Part shown: positions 22,820-33,500 of the stretch, piece by piece
Layout of the letters: every line of letters starts with the position of its first letter
How positions within the stretch are numbered: position 1 is the stretch's first letter
NCBI GenBank assembly: GCA_035771175.1
Contig: CM069600.1
Span: forward strand, 9,013,729-9,077,728
Reading direction: 5' to 3'
Source of the DNA: Paratinospora sagittata
Taxonomy: Eukaryota; Streptophyta; Magnoliopsida; Ranunculales; Menispermaceae
Length of the DNA stretch: 64,000 nucleotides
Position numbers and translations under genes: made by a program
The notes under the pieces: generated by a model
Database searches by the model: none
Seen by the model: only the letters and a program-made list of their open reading frames with translations
What the model was told of the DNA's origin: nothing

Positions 22820-23278
22820 CTAGGGTGACACGCTCGGGCAAATAAAGCTCTTAGCCAATAACTCCTCGAGCTGTTTCTGCAACTCTCTCAACTCGGCTGG
22901 CGCCATTCTATATGGTGCCATGGAGATAGGCTTCGTGCCAGGAGGGACTAGTTCAATAATGAAATCGATCTCTCGCTTCGGGGGTAATCCTGGAAGATCC
23001 GCAGGGAACACATCTAGAAAGTCCCTAACAATGGCAATATCCTCAAGTATCGCTTCACTAGTCTCTTCTTCATCAGGCACTAACCCAGCCAAAATCTCCT
23101 TATCTCCATCAGTCACAAATCTACCCCTTGTGACTGTCTGGTCTGAAGCTCTACCCTGTAGTGTAAACACTGGGTGTCCGGGGACCTGAAAAATGATTCT
23201 CTTCGCAAAACAGTCGACAACTGCATGATAGGACTCAAAAGTCAATAGGCATCTCAACATCACCAATCTGAACCACAC
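22820..23278 (-). pseudogene. Protease-RT linker segment (gypsy pol)
   Basis: Encodes the segment between protease and reverse transcriptase, including [20 protein letters not shown] and [12 protein letters not shown], the characteristic lead-in to gypsy RT. Relative to the copy at 52220-52300, about 50 bp are missing near 23233, deleting the [14 protein letters not shown] region and shifting the frame. It ends in a premature stop at about 22820. Confidence 0.8.
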
Positions 23279-23720
23279 ACTGGCTACAGATCATGTTCGG
23301 GTAGATCCTCTTCTCAGCTACAATACTCACCACTAACCATGTACTAGCCCTAATGGGAGTCAAATGCAAACTATCTACCATACGTCCAGATATGAATGAT
23401 AATGTAGACCCAGCATCAAATAATACATGCATAGAAGTACCACAAATAATAAGAGTACCTTCCACCAAAGTCCTGGATGCTGTCGGGTCTGGCTCAGTAG
23501 CTGCCTTCGCTGTCTCTCTGGCACTGGACTGCTGCACAAATCCCTGAGCTCTTTGAAAATTTGTACACTCGAACTTCCTATGCCCAGCCTGCCCACATTG
23601 AAAACATAAGAACGGAGCCCTGGGCGCAAATGACCCAGTCTGAGATGTCGTCACATAACTTCCTCGGCCTCTACCTCTGCCTCGGCCAGCAGTCTGTGGG
23701 AATGGGGGGTCTCGGTGCAC
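23235..23720 (-). pseudogene. Gag zinc knuckle and aspartic protease (gypsy)
   Basis: Contains the CCHC knuckle [14 protein letters not shown] that packages RNA, then the retropepsin-type protease with [12 protein letters not shown]. The usual active-site triad D-S/T-G reads D-A-G here, and also in the two other elements of the window, so this looks like a lineage trait. A run of six G at about 23705 (five in the copy at 52755) shifts the frame relative to gag upstream. The C-terminal end runs into the deletion near 23233. Confidence 0.85.
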
Positions 23721-24792
23721 TCGGTGCCTGAATAGGAATCGGGACAGGAGAGGAAACCACTGGTGAGGCCATCATACCAGTCTGAACCGGGGATGCCTTA
23801 CTCTGAGCACCATCAGATTGTGCTCTTCCAAAAAAATTTCTCTTCCTTTCCCATCTTCCCTTCTTCCACGGAGTCTGGAACTGTCCCCCAGACTCTGCTT
23901 GTGAAGTCGGTTCACTTGGAGCTGCTCGTGTAGACATACCATCAACCCGCTCAGCCAACTCATACTGTTTGGCCTTCTGGACCACTGTGGTAAAATCAGT
24001 CATCTTCGTCACAGACAAGGCCTGTCGGATCGCAGGCCTTAGGTTCAAAGAAAACCTCATAATCTTGTCACTCGGCGTCTGAACTAACCCAGGGGCATAA
24101 ACTGTGAGTTGCCTAAACCTGAGCTCGTACTCCCTGACTAACATGGTGCCCTGTGCGAGATTCAAAAACTCGAGTTGCTTAGCTTGTCTCTCAGTCTCTG
24201 GAACGTAAGCCTGTAAGAACAACCGTTTGAAGGTGTCCCAACTCTTCACTGCCCCCTGTGTATCCAACACTAAAAGCCACCAGTCCTCTGCATCACTCTC
24301 CAGTGTGTGAGCAGCACATAGGACCTGAGACTCCTCATCAAGCTCTAAGGGGCGACTGATCTTCTCGACATTCTTCAGCCAATCTTTGGCCTTCTTCAAG
24401 TCAACCCCACCAGTGAATTCCATAGGCTTTAGCTTCATGAACTTTTCTAGTAGTCTGATCCGCCGATCAGTGGGGTTCTCCACAACAATAGGAGCAGGTG
24501 TAGGCATAGGCTGAGGTACAACCATTTGAGGTCCTGCTGCCCCTGCAGCTCCACTAGCCTCGGCCCCACTAGTGCCCGCCTCCTATGGTATTGTTTGAGG
24601 TGACTGTCGAGCAATAGCCTCAACCTGCTGCACTAACGCCTGTATCTGTGAAGTCTGGGCTGCCATCAAGCGGCCCTGTGCCTGAATGGTCTCCTTCATC
24701 CTCCCCATCCCGTCATCATCGGATGGCCCTGTGCGTGGTTGTCCCAATCTCTCGCTCCTCTTCATGACACTGAGAAGTAGAAATATGAGCAA
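23671..24792 (-). pseudogene. Gag capsid region (gypsy)
   Basis: Gag forms the cytoplasmic particle. The likely start is the ATG at 24765 (MKRSERLGQPRTGPSDDDG). An in-frame TAG near 24580 interrupts it after QSPQTIP. The main stretch then runs from 24525 with RLLEKFMKLKPMEFTGG, AEDWWLLVLDTQGAVKSWD, FKRLFLQAYVPE and LVREYELRFRQLTVYAP, the standard retrotransposon gag (capsid) pattern. It ends in a G-run frameshift near 23705, just before the zinc knuckle. Pseudogene because of the stop and frameshift. Confidence 0.87.
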
Positions 24793-24977
24793 CCATCACA
24801 CATTTAAAACATTAACAAAGCCTCATAACTACCCATATCATATAATACACGCAGAAAATATGATAGTAAGGTTTTTAAGTTAGTTCCTTTAAGCTTTTTA
24901 ATCACCTAAATCTCTCACCCAATTCCTAGGTCAAAGTCATCTAAGTCCAATACATAGACCAAACCTAGTAAAATCAG

Positions 24978-24989
24978 GCTCTGATACCA
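24978..24989 (-). other. Primer-binding site (initiator tRNA-Met type)
   Basis: On the minus strand TGGTATCAGAGC lies three bases inside the LTR end. This is the standard complement of the 3' end of plant initiator tRNA-Met used by most gypsy elements. Confidence 0.88.
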
Positions 24990-24991
24990 AC

Positions 24992-26794
24992 TGTTGCGAC
25001 CCCACACCCCGGACCACCAACCCCAAAGGGAATGGCGTGCGGAATGCCGGGCCGGGACGCCCGGCGTAGGCATCTCCGACCACTCTTCAACTCCCGTGAG
25101 GTGGTTGAGACCCTACGAGCCTTATCTCAAACAACGACATAATATCAAAAGGTACTAAACAAAACTAACCACCGTATTAATCATCAAAGACAAGAGATAA
25201 TCCATAAAAATGAACCACAAATAAAATCATAATCCCTACAGTCCATTAAAATTGACATACACATAAAGTCCAAAATTGTGGGTACAAATAAAAATCGTCA
25301 TATGCCCACACGGTCTATCTAACAAGTCCCAACTCACCCATACTACAATGTGGTAAGTGTTATAATTACATAATCCAAAATATAATACTTCATAATTTAA
25401 AACACAGCTCAATCAAAATGCCTCTCAACTCACATCGAGGCCTTGGATTCTCTCGCAGGTAAGGCCCTCAAGATATAACTACTCATTTGCCCTTATTCGG
25501 GACAGAAGGACCTGAAAGAGGAAAATGAGGGTGAAGAAACAACAGAAATATGTAATCACAAAATCAACCGTACATATTGAATTATGTGAATAAACAAACC
25601 TTCTGTCCAAATATCAGCCCAATCCAACGGTGGACCGAAAAGATAAGTATCTTTGATGAACAAGTCTCTAATCAGACAATTTCTTCTTTCCTGCTGCAAA
25701 TACTCAAATGCAGATGACTATATCACACGAAATACTATAGATATTAACATCTCTACCGTACAGAATACAGATATATCCGTTATAAACTACATAACCAAAT
25801 TTTATATTCATCCAACGGTAGATTGCGGAGTTCTACAAGTTTGAGCGAAACAGCACGAGAAATCAAAACTTTCCGATCAGCTTTGTTTGAGAGGTTAGAT
25901 CTCTCGACGAAACCACTAATCAAGATCTCCACCGTTCCGCATCCAGACATATCCGTTTTACACTACATACCCAAATTTTATATCCATCCAACGGTAGATT
26001 GAGGAGATCTAGAAGTTTGAGAAAAATGGCGCGAGAAATCTAGACTTTCCGACCAGCTTTGTTTGAGAGGTTATATCTCTTAAAAGAAACCTCTGATTAA
26101 GATCTCCACCAACCTGAATGAATAACCATAAGCTACAAACTTGCTGACAAATTTTGAGCTCAATCTGACCATATATCCCAAAGATCCAGCTGTTTGATGA
26201 AAACGTCGCAGAGATCTTCCTCCTACAACTCCCTCTTTCTTTCTCTTCTTCTTTCCTTTCTCTTTTTTTTTTTTTCCTTTCTCTCCACTCACCTCTTTCT
26301 AGCACTTCCTTGATTCCCTCATTGATTCTCTCCTTGATTCCTCTACTCATTCTAGCACTTCATTGAAGAAGAGAAGTGGGCATGGGACACTTGTCCACTT
26401 TCATGCACTAACCTTCACATGTGTTGGTCTTATACTACCCATACCAACCACATGTACTTTAACCAATCTAATGCTTCTATGTATTTTAAATGTCCAATCC
26501 ATTTAATACACCAAATTTTCATTCTCATTTATCCTTTTATTCAATTAACTCTAACCCATATCAATTCATGGTTTAATGGGCCCATGCATAAATAATAACA
26601 TATGCATTATACTTTAATTTAACATGACTCATATACAATTTATGATACACATATTTATATACATTATCAAGCATCAACTATACAAACATTAAACAACCAT
26701 CAAACAAACACCAAACATATCAAGGCAACGCATAGAGTTTGGGCAAAATGTAATTGGGTTATGGGCTAGATGAAATAATTTTCGGGGCGTCACA
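24992..26794 (-). repeat. 5' LTR of the gypsy element (1803 bp, internally deleted)
   Basis: Matches the 3' LTR at both ends (TGTTGCGACC, GGGCGTCACA). At about 25538 the sequence jumps from GAGGGTGA to CAACAGAAATATG, skipping about 1.14 kb that the 3' LTR keeps (about 17675-18820). The LTRs were identical at insertion, so this deletion is later. Confidence 0.87.
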
Positions 26795-26945
26795 TTTCTT
26801 ATATAAAGATTTTTGCGCCTGAACGTTCTGGCATGCCTTGCGCCTGAACGTTCTGGCATGCGCCTTAACGTTCTAGCATGCGCCTTAACGTTCGGGTGTT
26901 GCCCAAATAGTAATTTTTTTTTTTTGTGAAATATAGGATATTACA
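26795..26945 (-). mobile_element. LTR2, right part in unit 1/2, with short minisatellite
   Basis: Continues the LTR2 of 15872-17129 after the nested gypsy. It starts TTTCTTATATAAAG and ends GATATTACA. About 26810-26905 holds four copies of a 20-bp repeat GCGCCTGAACGTTCTGGCAT; the sister LTR2 copies hold ten and eight. Confidence 0.85.
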
Positions 26946-28409
26946 TTTATGAGTAATTTGGTAATAAAGACCTAAAAGATTTCTTTTGTGCCTGTGGACT
27001 AGTAAAATTGATAAATTAGTATTTAAACTTTTGATATTAATATTATTATTCTTTTGATTCTTATGAAATATATATATATTTTTCACTCTATCTTGAATTC
27101 TATCCTACAACTATTGACGTGTATTCCATAATGCATTATATAACTAAAAAAATAGGACAGCTTGGTGCACGAAGCTTCTACTTATGTGGGGTCTTGGAGA
27201 AGGGTCGACCACATTTAGCCCTATTGTATCCTGTCTTACCTTACTTTGTAAAAGATTGTTTCTACGACTCGAACCCGTTGGCAACAACTCTTATCGTTGT
27301 GTCAAGACTCTCCTTCCAATTAACTCTTTTTGAATATATAGTATAATGGTTGTTTTCATATTATTTTATTATTGTAGATAAGAATTTCATTAGAAAACCT
27401 TTCCAAACTTATAAGTTTCAGGGAAATATTATTTTACTAGGTTCGAGTTGTGAAAACATCTTACAATACAAGGTAAAGTTACGTACAATTTACCAATGAT
27501 CCAACCATTCTATGAGACACGCATAAGCAAGAGCTTCGTATACCGAGCTACCTTTTTTTATTATTTTATTAGTACTTGCACACGTTCGTTGCACAAGATT
27601 TTATTATAAATAATAAATTAAAATAAAATAAAATTTTACAACAATATGTATATGTATTTTCATATGTTTTTTATACAAATAAAAAGGGTAAAATCATATA
27701 AAAATAGGGATGAAGGCAGATAAGAGTAAAAAATTAGAATTACAAAAAGTTAAAATGTAGGAAATGTTTGTGTAAAAGTCAAAACTTTAAAGAGTGTTAA
27801 AATATAAAAGTACATACTATTTTATCATTAATATAAAATAAGCTTCAACTACCCAAATATTCTCATCAAATTTATATAGATATATAAATTAATTTGCACA
27901 TATGTGTATCATATACGAGTAACTTTCATTGTTATCTAAAGAATGAGTTAGTGTATGTATTGAGCTTTGTGTTGTATAGCGTAATATTTTAACATCTAAA
28001 GGATGCTAAGTGTCAGCATCAAAAAATAGTGTTCACACTTAACATTAAAAATATTTTTCTATAAAAAATTAATTTAAAGTAAGTTATAAAGTAGAAAAAA
28101 CTAGAGAAAAGTACATATTATTTATATTATTATATTATTGTCAGTTTTTGAAATAAAGGATGATGATAAAATTTATAAGTTAATTTTAGAACTCTATCAA
28201 AAGAACTTAAAACGTTCCATGTTCTAACATAGATAAAGAATGATTGGCTAATATATACATGCCATGAATACGGACGGTGTGACTGCAAAAATTAGGGTAG
28301 AATAAGTTGGGATAAAGCAAAAGACCACTTAAATTCAAATATTTTATAAATCAAACTACAATGACATATAGAAAATACGACAAACATTTCAATTTTTTCT
28401 TTTTGAGAT
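26946..28409 (+). repeat. Recombinant A/B module, unit 2
   Basis: Starts as module A (TTTATGAGTAATTTGG, GGACAGCTTGGTGCACGAAG) but switches to module B at about 27265-27275 (CCGTTGGCAACAACTCTTAT, ATAGTATAATGG). Everything after that is B-type. Unit 2 thus lacks a separate A and B. It contains an inverted SINE pair at 27153-27555 and no gene. Confidence 0.75.
27153..27555. repeat. Inverted SINE pair in the recombinant module
   Basis: Left arm 27153-27317 is A-type in its first two thirds and B-type afterwards; right arm about 27430-27555 on the opposite strand is B-type (TCGTATACCGAGCTACC). The crossover lies within the left arm. Confidence 0.55.
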
Positions 28410-29455
28410 TGATACGTAACATTTCAACTTTAAGACATCAAGAAAAGTTTAATTAATTACGTGGACGCCTGGCTAAGCTAACACGTAGCCGAAATACAAC
28501 CACTAAAAGTCCTACTTTGGTAGTACCCGTCGTTCCAAACCTACGTACGGTGCCACGTGCCGACAAATTGAGCCTTTTTCTTGATAGGCTAGAAACCGCG
28601 TGATCCTTCTCTCCCTTGCTAAAGCTACAACTGCTAAGAAGAAGCACATGACAACGGTCCCACGTATATTTGTCGTGGATACGAGGCTTTGAGTAACGGC
28701 GCGAGGACGGAAACTATATGGCATTTACGTCCATAACAGTCCAAATCGATTTTTATATTAATTAGGACCGGATTCAAACCGTTTGGATTGAATTAAGATT
28801 GTATAATTAACCTGAATAAATTCGAACCAACGCCAATTAATAAAAAAAATAATTATTATTTTATTCATTATTTTTTTGACATAGATACTTACTATGATTA
28901 AATTAACTAAAATTTTATAGCGTAAATAATATGAAAAAAAAAATACATATTAAGAACTGTCATAATATTCATATTTAATTAACTTATAAATAGTGAAAAA
29001 AAAGTAGATTAGACAGTTTTATAATTAATATATTAGTTGATTAACCTTACCTAAATCAATCTAAAGTCATTTATGGCTTAGGTTGGGTTGAGTTTAAGGG
29101 GTCTATTCGGTTGGTTGGGTAAGATTTTCTTCAATTTCTAAAATTTACTATTATCTTAAGATTTTGACATGTTTTATGAGAACTTTTTTTGCCATATATA
29201 ACCACATATCTTTATATATAGGTGTATTCTTAAAACAGATAGCCATCCCACTTGCACAAGTAAAATCTTTTCATCAAAGCCTCAGAGAGCGTGAAGATAA
29301 GGTACTACTACTTGTCCTTTTTCTAGCTTTTATCTTTGACAAAGAACAAAACAAAGCAATTTAATGCAAAAAAGCAAAGAGTCGGCAGTACAGTTGGGCC
29401 TGCAAGCACCACACAAACCCTACACAATTCTACCATCTTCATACTTGTATTGTGG
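28410..29455 (+). promoter_or_regulatory. Upstream region of gene 2, short version
   Basis: Contains the ACGT-rich island (28455-28680) with the G-box CACGTG at 28554-28559. At about 29235 the sequence jumps from GGTGTATTCTTAAAA to CAGATAGCCATCCCAC, omitting the roughly 1.1 kb present in units 1 and 3. The same junction occurs in unit 4. No gene on either strand is convincing. Confidence 0.45.
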
Positions 29456-29464
29456 CTATAAATT
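29456..29464 (+). promoter_or_regulatory. TATA-like box of gene 2
   Basis: CTATAAATT, same position relative to the ATG as in gene 1. Confidence 0.5.
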
Positions 29465-29495
29465 CTATGCTTCACTTCTCTTGCTCCTCACCGCC

Positions 29496-29570
29496 ATGAC
29501 CAACTACTTCATCATCAACACCCGTACCTATCATCTTCTTCTTGTTCCCTTTAATTTTATCTTGGCTTAA
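29496..29570 (+). CDS. Upstream ORF (24 aa) in the leader of gene 2
   Basis: Same frame and length as in gene 1. The peptide has C12Y and V24A relative to copy 1. It is followed by an unchanged 18-bp palindrome at 29608-29625, close to the main ATG. Confidence 0.4.
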   Translation: MTNYFIINTRTYHLLLVPFNFILA

Positions 29571-29638
29571 TTTAATTTCCTTTTTGGGTCTTTGAGGTTT
29601 TTAGTTGATTGATTGATCAATCAATAGATATATATATA

Positions 29639-29878
29639 ATGGCGAGTTCTCGATTTGCGATGCTTATAACGGAGGTGGCACCGCGGCAATTTGTTTCGGT
29701 GATGCGGCGAAGAGTGTCGAAGATGTTGGAGACGATTGTGGAAGAAGAGAGGGAGAAAAGCACTGCAGCAACTCATGAGATTGCTGCTTTCAAGAAGAGC
29801 TCATCTTCTTCTTTTGCATCATCTTCTTTCTTAATAAGGGATGTTGAGAGATCCTTCCCCATGTGTTCTCACGAGTAG
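29639..29878 (+). CDS. Small unknown plant protein, copy 2 (79 aa, most diverged)
   Basis: Full-length ORF with the same ATG context as copy 1. I count four substitutions relative to copies 1 and 3: P16R, A26V, R66I and S74P. Two are in otherwise invariant parts (APPQF becomes APRQF; FLRRD becomes FLIRD). No stop or frameshift. The frame is open upstream of the ATG in this copy only because the TA run is shorter; the conserved ATG at 29639 is the sensible start. The copy lies downstream of a recombinant A/B module and upstream of a Mutator-like insertion. It may be under relaxed constraint, or may have diverged in function; the data cannot decide. Confidence 0.62.
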   Translation: MASSRFAMLITEVAPRQFVSVMRRRVSKMLETIVEEEREKSTAATHEIAAFKKSSSSSFASSSFLIRDVERSFPMCSHE

Positions 29879-30465
29879 TGTAGTACTGATCTGTGATATG
29901 GGCGTTGTTTTATTAAGAGCCTATATTATCCACTTCATTTTTTTCTTCTTCCATTTTGTGTCTTTTTTTTTGCTTTTTGATGTTTAATGTTGTCTTTGTG
30001 TCATCCTTCATGCATGTGATAGTTTCTTTTTTCTTTTCTTTTTTTTTTTTTTTTTTTTTGCATGTAAAATTTTTGGCTAACCACCAGTGTTGGTAGCTTT
30101 TAATATTTTACATGTTTGTTAGAAAATAAATAAAGCATGAGAGCTCAGGGCTTTTGTTCAATTTTTGTGAGAGAATTAATAATTTCCTTTTAAACGGTGC
30201 AAATGCTATTATTCTTCAACCTATATTACTTAATTTGTATATATATATTGATTGTTTCGACTTTTGTCTGAAAAGTGGGATTAGTTGTGAGATTCTTAGC
30301 AAAAAGTAAAATTGTGAAATTTTAAAAAAGTGTAAAATGAACAAGTAGGTGGAAAAAAACCCTTAACTTCTCCCATTGATTACAAGATATTTTTTGGAAA
30401 GTGAAGGGAAAAGTATATATTAGAAACCTACCAAAGGATACTATTGTTGGACACCCAAGAGGAGG
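29879..30465 (+). other. 3' flank of gene 2
   Basis: Matches the 3' flank of gene 1, with AATAAATAAAG at about 30125-30135 and a longer T run near 30040. It ends at CAAGAGGAGG (30456-30465), the target duplication of the Mutator-like element. Confidence 0.6.
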
Positions 30466-31534
30466 GGCCAAATGACATGATTACTCCTAAAAAAAAAAAT
30501 AATTTCACAAATGCCATCGAAATACAAATAATGACCTATTTGTCATATTTTACTGTTCATTGCACAGTCAGCACGTCAAACAAGCGCCACGTCGGCGCCT
30601 AGGTGGCATTTTAAGGAAGACATCTTTTGAAAAGACGTCTTCCTTTCATATTTTTTTTTAAGTGAAGGGAAGACGTCTTTTCAAAAGACACCTTCCCTTA
30701 AATATTTTTTTACAAGTATTAAGGAAAGTTGAAGGAACCGAAACACCTTAAATTTCTCCAAGGTTTAGCCAAAATCGTCTTCTTCGACCTTTAAAAAACA
30801 TGGCGTGCTGGGAATCAAGGCCACTGGTGAGAGACTGTGCGACCCCACCATAAACCGCATCTATGCCGTGGGTCTCTCTTTCTCTCTCTATCTCTTTCCA
30901 TACGGGTGGCCGTGCGTGTCTCCTACTTGTCCCCCAAACCAAGAGACAAATTTCCCTAATTGCGCGTTTCATGTCACCACCACCCCCATGCACCTTTCTT
31001 GTCTTTCTTTCTTTAATGCCCTCCCCTAATTTCTTCATCAATCATTCTTTCATCAATCATTCATTCATCTCCATTATATATTATCAAACTCCATCTCTGT
31101 GTCTTCTCCCTCCTGTTATTGCACCTCTCTATCAATGTTTCGGTTACTTCAATGTCTTTCCTTCGTTTAATACAAAGAAAAAAAAAATTTAAGGGAAGGC
31201 GTCTTTTGAAAAGACGCCTTCCCTTTAACTAAAAAAAAAATTTTGAAGGGAAGGCGTCTTTTTAAAAGACGCATTCCCTTGCACTTGTAAAAAAAAAATT
31301 TGTGAAGGGAATGCGTCTTTTCAAAAGACGTCTTCCCTTCACTTAAAAAAATATATGAAAGGAAGGCGTCTTTTCAAAAGACGCCTTCCTTAAAATACCA
31401 CCTAGGCGCCGACGTGGCGCTTGTTTGACGTGCTGACTGTGCAATGAACAGTAAAATATGGCAAATGGGTCATTATTTGTATTTCGATGGCATTTGTGAA
31501 ATTTTTTTTTTAGGGGTAATCATGTCATTTGGCC
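30466..31534. mobile_element. Mutator-like element with long hairpin termini (possible Pack-MULE)
   Basis: The ends GGCCAAATGACATGATTAC and their reverse complement are part of inverted repeats of roughly 150-180 bp. The element is flanked by CAAGAGGAGG at 30456-30465 and 31535-31544 (8-10 bp depending on the exact edge), fitting the Mutator superfamily; units 1 and 3 have the empty site. Inside the termini lie palindromes with arms like GGAAGGCGTCTTTT: two on the left (about 30620-30705) and four on the right (about 31193-31395). The middle (30740-31180) is unlike the rest: CT-rich, less AT-rich, with CATTATATATTA near 31073, and looks like a captured host promoter or leader. No transposase. 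Confidence 0.85.
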
Positions 31535-31546
31535 CAAGAGGAGGAG

Positions 31547-32583
31547 TGTCACACGTCTTGACCGGCACAGTATACTATATACTGCACATACTCATATACA
31601 GTATACAATACACTGTCAGCCTCAGCAGACATTCACAATACTTTCCATAATTTTTAGAAATTCTGATAGCATCTCCCCATAAAATAGACATTTCACACTT
31701 TTTCCTGATATACCACAAATCAAATCCAATATATATAGATAATCATCTCATTCATTCTATTCATTCTACAAATTAAATTTTCACATGATAGATATGTACG
31801 ATCATCCCATTCCATCATCACAAGCATTGTATAACTAAAGTATTTAACTATAATCCACATTATCACACAACCCATCTAGGTGATATTATATATATAGTAT
31901 GTGATAATTATACATATCAAAATAAAAAAATATAACCTATTTCCTCCAAGCATACATACATATACCAAATGAATGCAATCACGTGATTATCACTCATGAA
32001 TTTTTCTTTTTCTCTTCGACTCGGTACTTGAAATATTGGAAGAAATGGAGTGAACAATCAACAAGCTCAATGAATATATCTCTTGGTATGGCAATCATAT
32101 GCATTTAGGGAAACATTGCATTTAAAATCATTTAAAACAATTATTAAACACATGCATCATTCAACAAATATATCATACACGTCAACAACATAGATTTCAT
32201 GATTTTTCAAGAAAACAATGCATCATTTTCAACTAAAACAACAATCTTCCTCCTTCTTGTAATGGAGCGGGTACGAACTCCTTATTATGCACCAAAGTCA
32301 CTCTCTCAGTCTGTCAGCCAGTCTGAGAATAAAATATCACATTGAGAGGGAGATGAGTAACAAATCGAGTCTGCATCATATATCAGATCTCGACAAAATC
32401 TTCGGATCTTAATCCGACATAACAAATATCTGAGTACTCCCATAAAATCTCCCTATCTCATACATATACAATCTGCTCAGTCTATCAAAAGAATTTTGGT
32501 GTTCATTGAAAGAATACGTAGACTTATCAGTCCATCAATGGTCATCCAAATAGTAATATTGATTAAAAGCACGGGGTGTTACA
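31547..32583 (-). mobile_element. Solo LTR3, copy in unit 2
   Basis: TGTCACACGTCTTGACC to GGGGTGTTACA, followed by AGGAG (32584-32588). Orthologous to the LTR3 of units 1 and 3. Confidence 0.87.
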
Positions 32584-32880
32584 AGGAGGGTGAATTGAGT
32601 GTTTAGACCGGTTTTGACATTAAAAGGATAATATTGTTGGACTATACAAGGATTGCTGAAAACGTCATTGAATTCGATGCCCTAATTTAAAAAATGTCCT
32701 AAAAGGGCTTCGAGGACATTTTTGGTCATTTTTCAAACATCCTCGTGTAGTGATTTTCTTGTAGTGTGGTCGCCAGAACTCGGAGAACCCTCCCCGACAG
32801 CAGAAAGGGCACACCCAACCTAGATCTCGCTCAAACTCCTAAACGCACAAAGCTCTCAGTGTTTGATTTATTTATTTATG
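32584..32880. repeat. Unit tail with left-truncated MITE and LTR2 empty site
   Basis: The 5214-5374 MITE is present from GGACTATACAAGGATTGC (about 32638) to TTTCTTGTAGTG (about 32765), missing its outer left 15 bp. LINE-like sequence follows. ATTTATTTATTTATGAG (about 32866-32882) is the site without LTR2, compare 41239-41243 and 42810-42817. Confidence 0.7.
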
Positions 32881-33080
32881 AGTAATTTGGTAATAAAGAC
32901 CTAAAAGATTTCTTTTGTGCCTGTGGACTAGTAAAATTGATAAATTAGTATTTAAACTTTTGATATGAATATCATTATTCTTTTGATTCCTATGAAATAT
33001 ATATATATTTTTCACATTATCTTGAATTCTATCCTATAACTATTGACGTGTATTCCATAATACATTATATAACTAAAAAA

Positions 33081-33500
33081 ATAGGACAGCTTGGTGCACG
33101 AAGCTTCCGCTTATGTGGGGTCTCGGAGAAGGGTCGACCACATTTAGGCCTATTGTATCCTGTCTTACCTTACTTTGTAAAAGATTGTTTCTACGACTCG
33201 AACTCGTAGCAACATAGTCACTAGGCAACAACTCTTACCATTGTGTCAAGACTCTCATTCCAATTAACTCCTTTTGGATATATAGTATGATGGTTGTTTT
33301 CACATTGTTTTATTATTGTAGATAAAAACTTCATTAGAAAACCTTTCCAACTTATAGGTTTTGGGGGAATATTATTTTAATAGGTTCAAGTTATGAAAAC
33401 ATCTTACAATTCAAGGTAAAATTGCATACAATTTACCAATGATCCAACCATTCTCTAGGACCCCGCATAGGCGATAGCTTTGTGTACCGAGTTACCTTTT
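33081..33500. repeat. Inverted SINE pair (module A3)
   Basis: Left arm 33081-33259 (GGACAGCTTGGTGCACGAAG, CTCGAACTCG), right arm about 33385-33500 reversed (TGTGTACCGAGTTACC). A-type. Confidence 0.55.

Larger units (their letters stand above)
17130..26794 (-). mobile_element. Ty3/gypsy chromovirus-like element (Tekay/Del-type), near full length, inactive
   Basis: The 9.7-kb element is flanked by TTTCT (17125-17129, 26795-26799). It starts TGTGGCGACC and ends GGGCGTCACA, and lies inside LTR2. On the minus strand the order is LTR (24992-26794), primer site, gag, protease, reverse transcriptase, RNase H, integrase with a chromodomain-like tail, polypurine tract, LTR (17130-20075); integrase after RNase H defines Ty3/gypsy. 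The coding region has several stops, a frameshift and a deletion, so it cannot move by itself. The lineage call rests on the C-terminal motif EIPMVKVRW...[10 protein letters not shown] and the methionine-type primer site. Confidence 0.92.

Noticed and set aside
21191..23720. Plus-strand open frames opposite pol (for example 22388-22828, 20540-20860)
   Set aside because: They are shadows of the minus-strand pol coding sequence and recur identically opposite the other pol copy.
27996..28724. Arg-rich minus-strand open frames over the ACGT-rich island (28453-28724, 57996-58271)
   Set aside because: Frames differ between units and are broken in units 1, 3 and 5; no start or domain is conserved, so a non-coding island is more likely.
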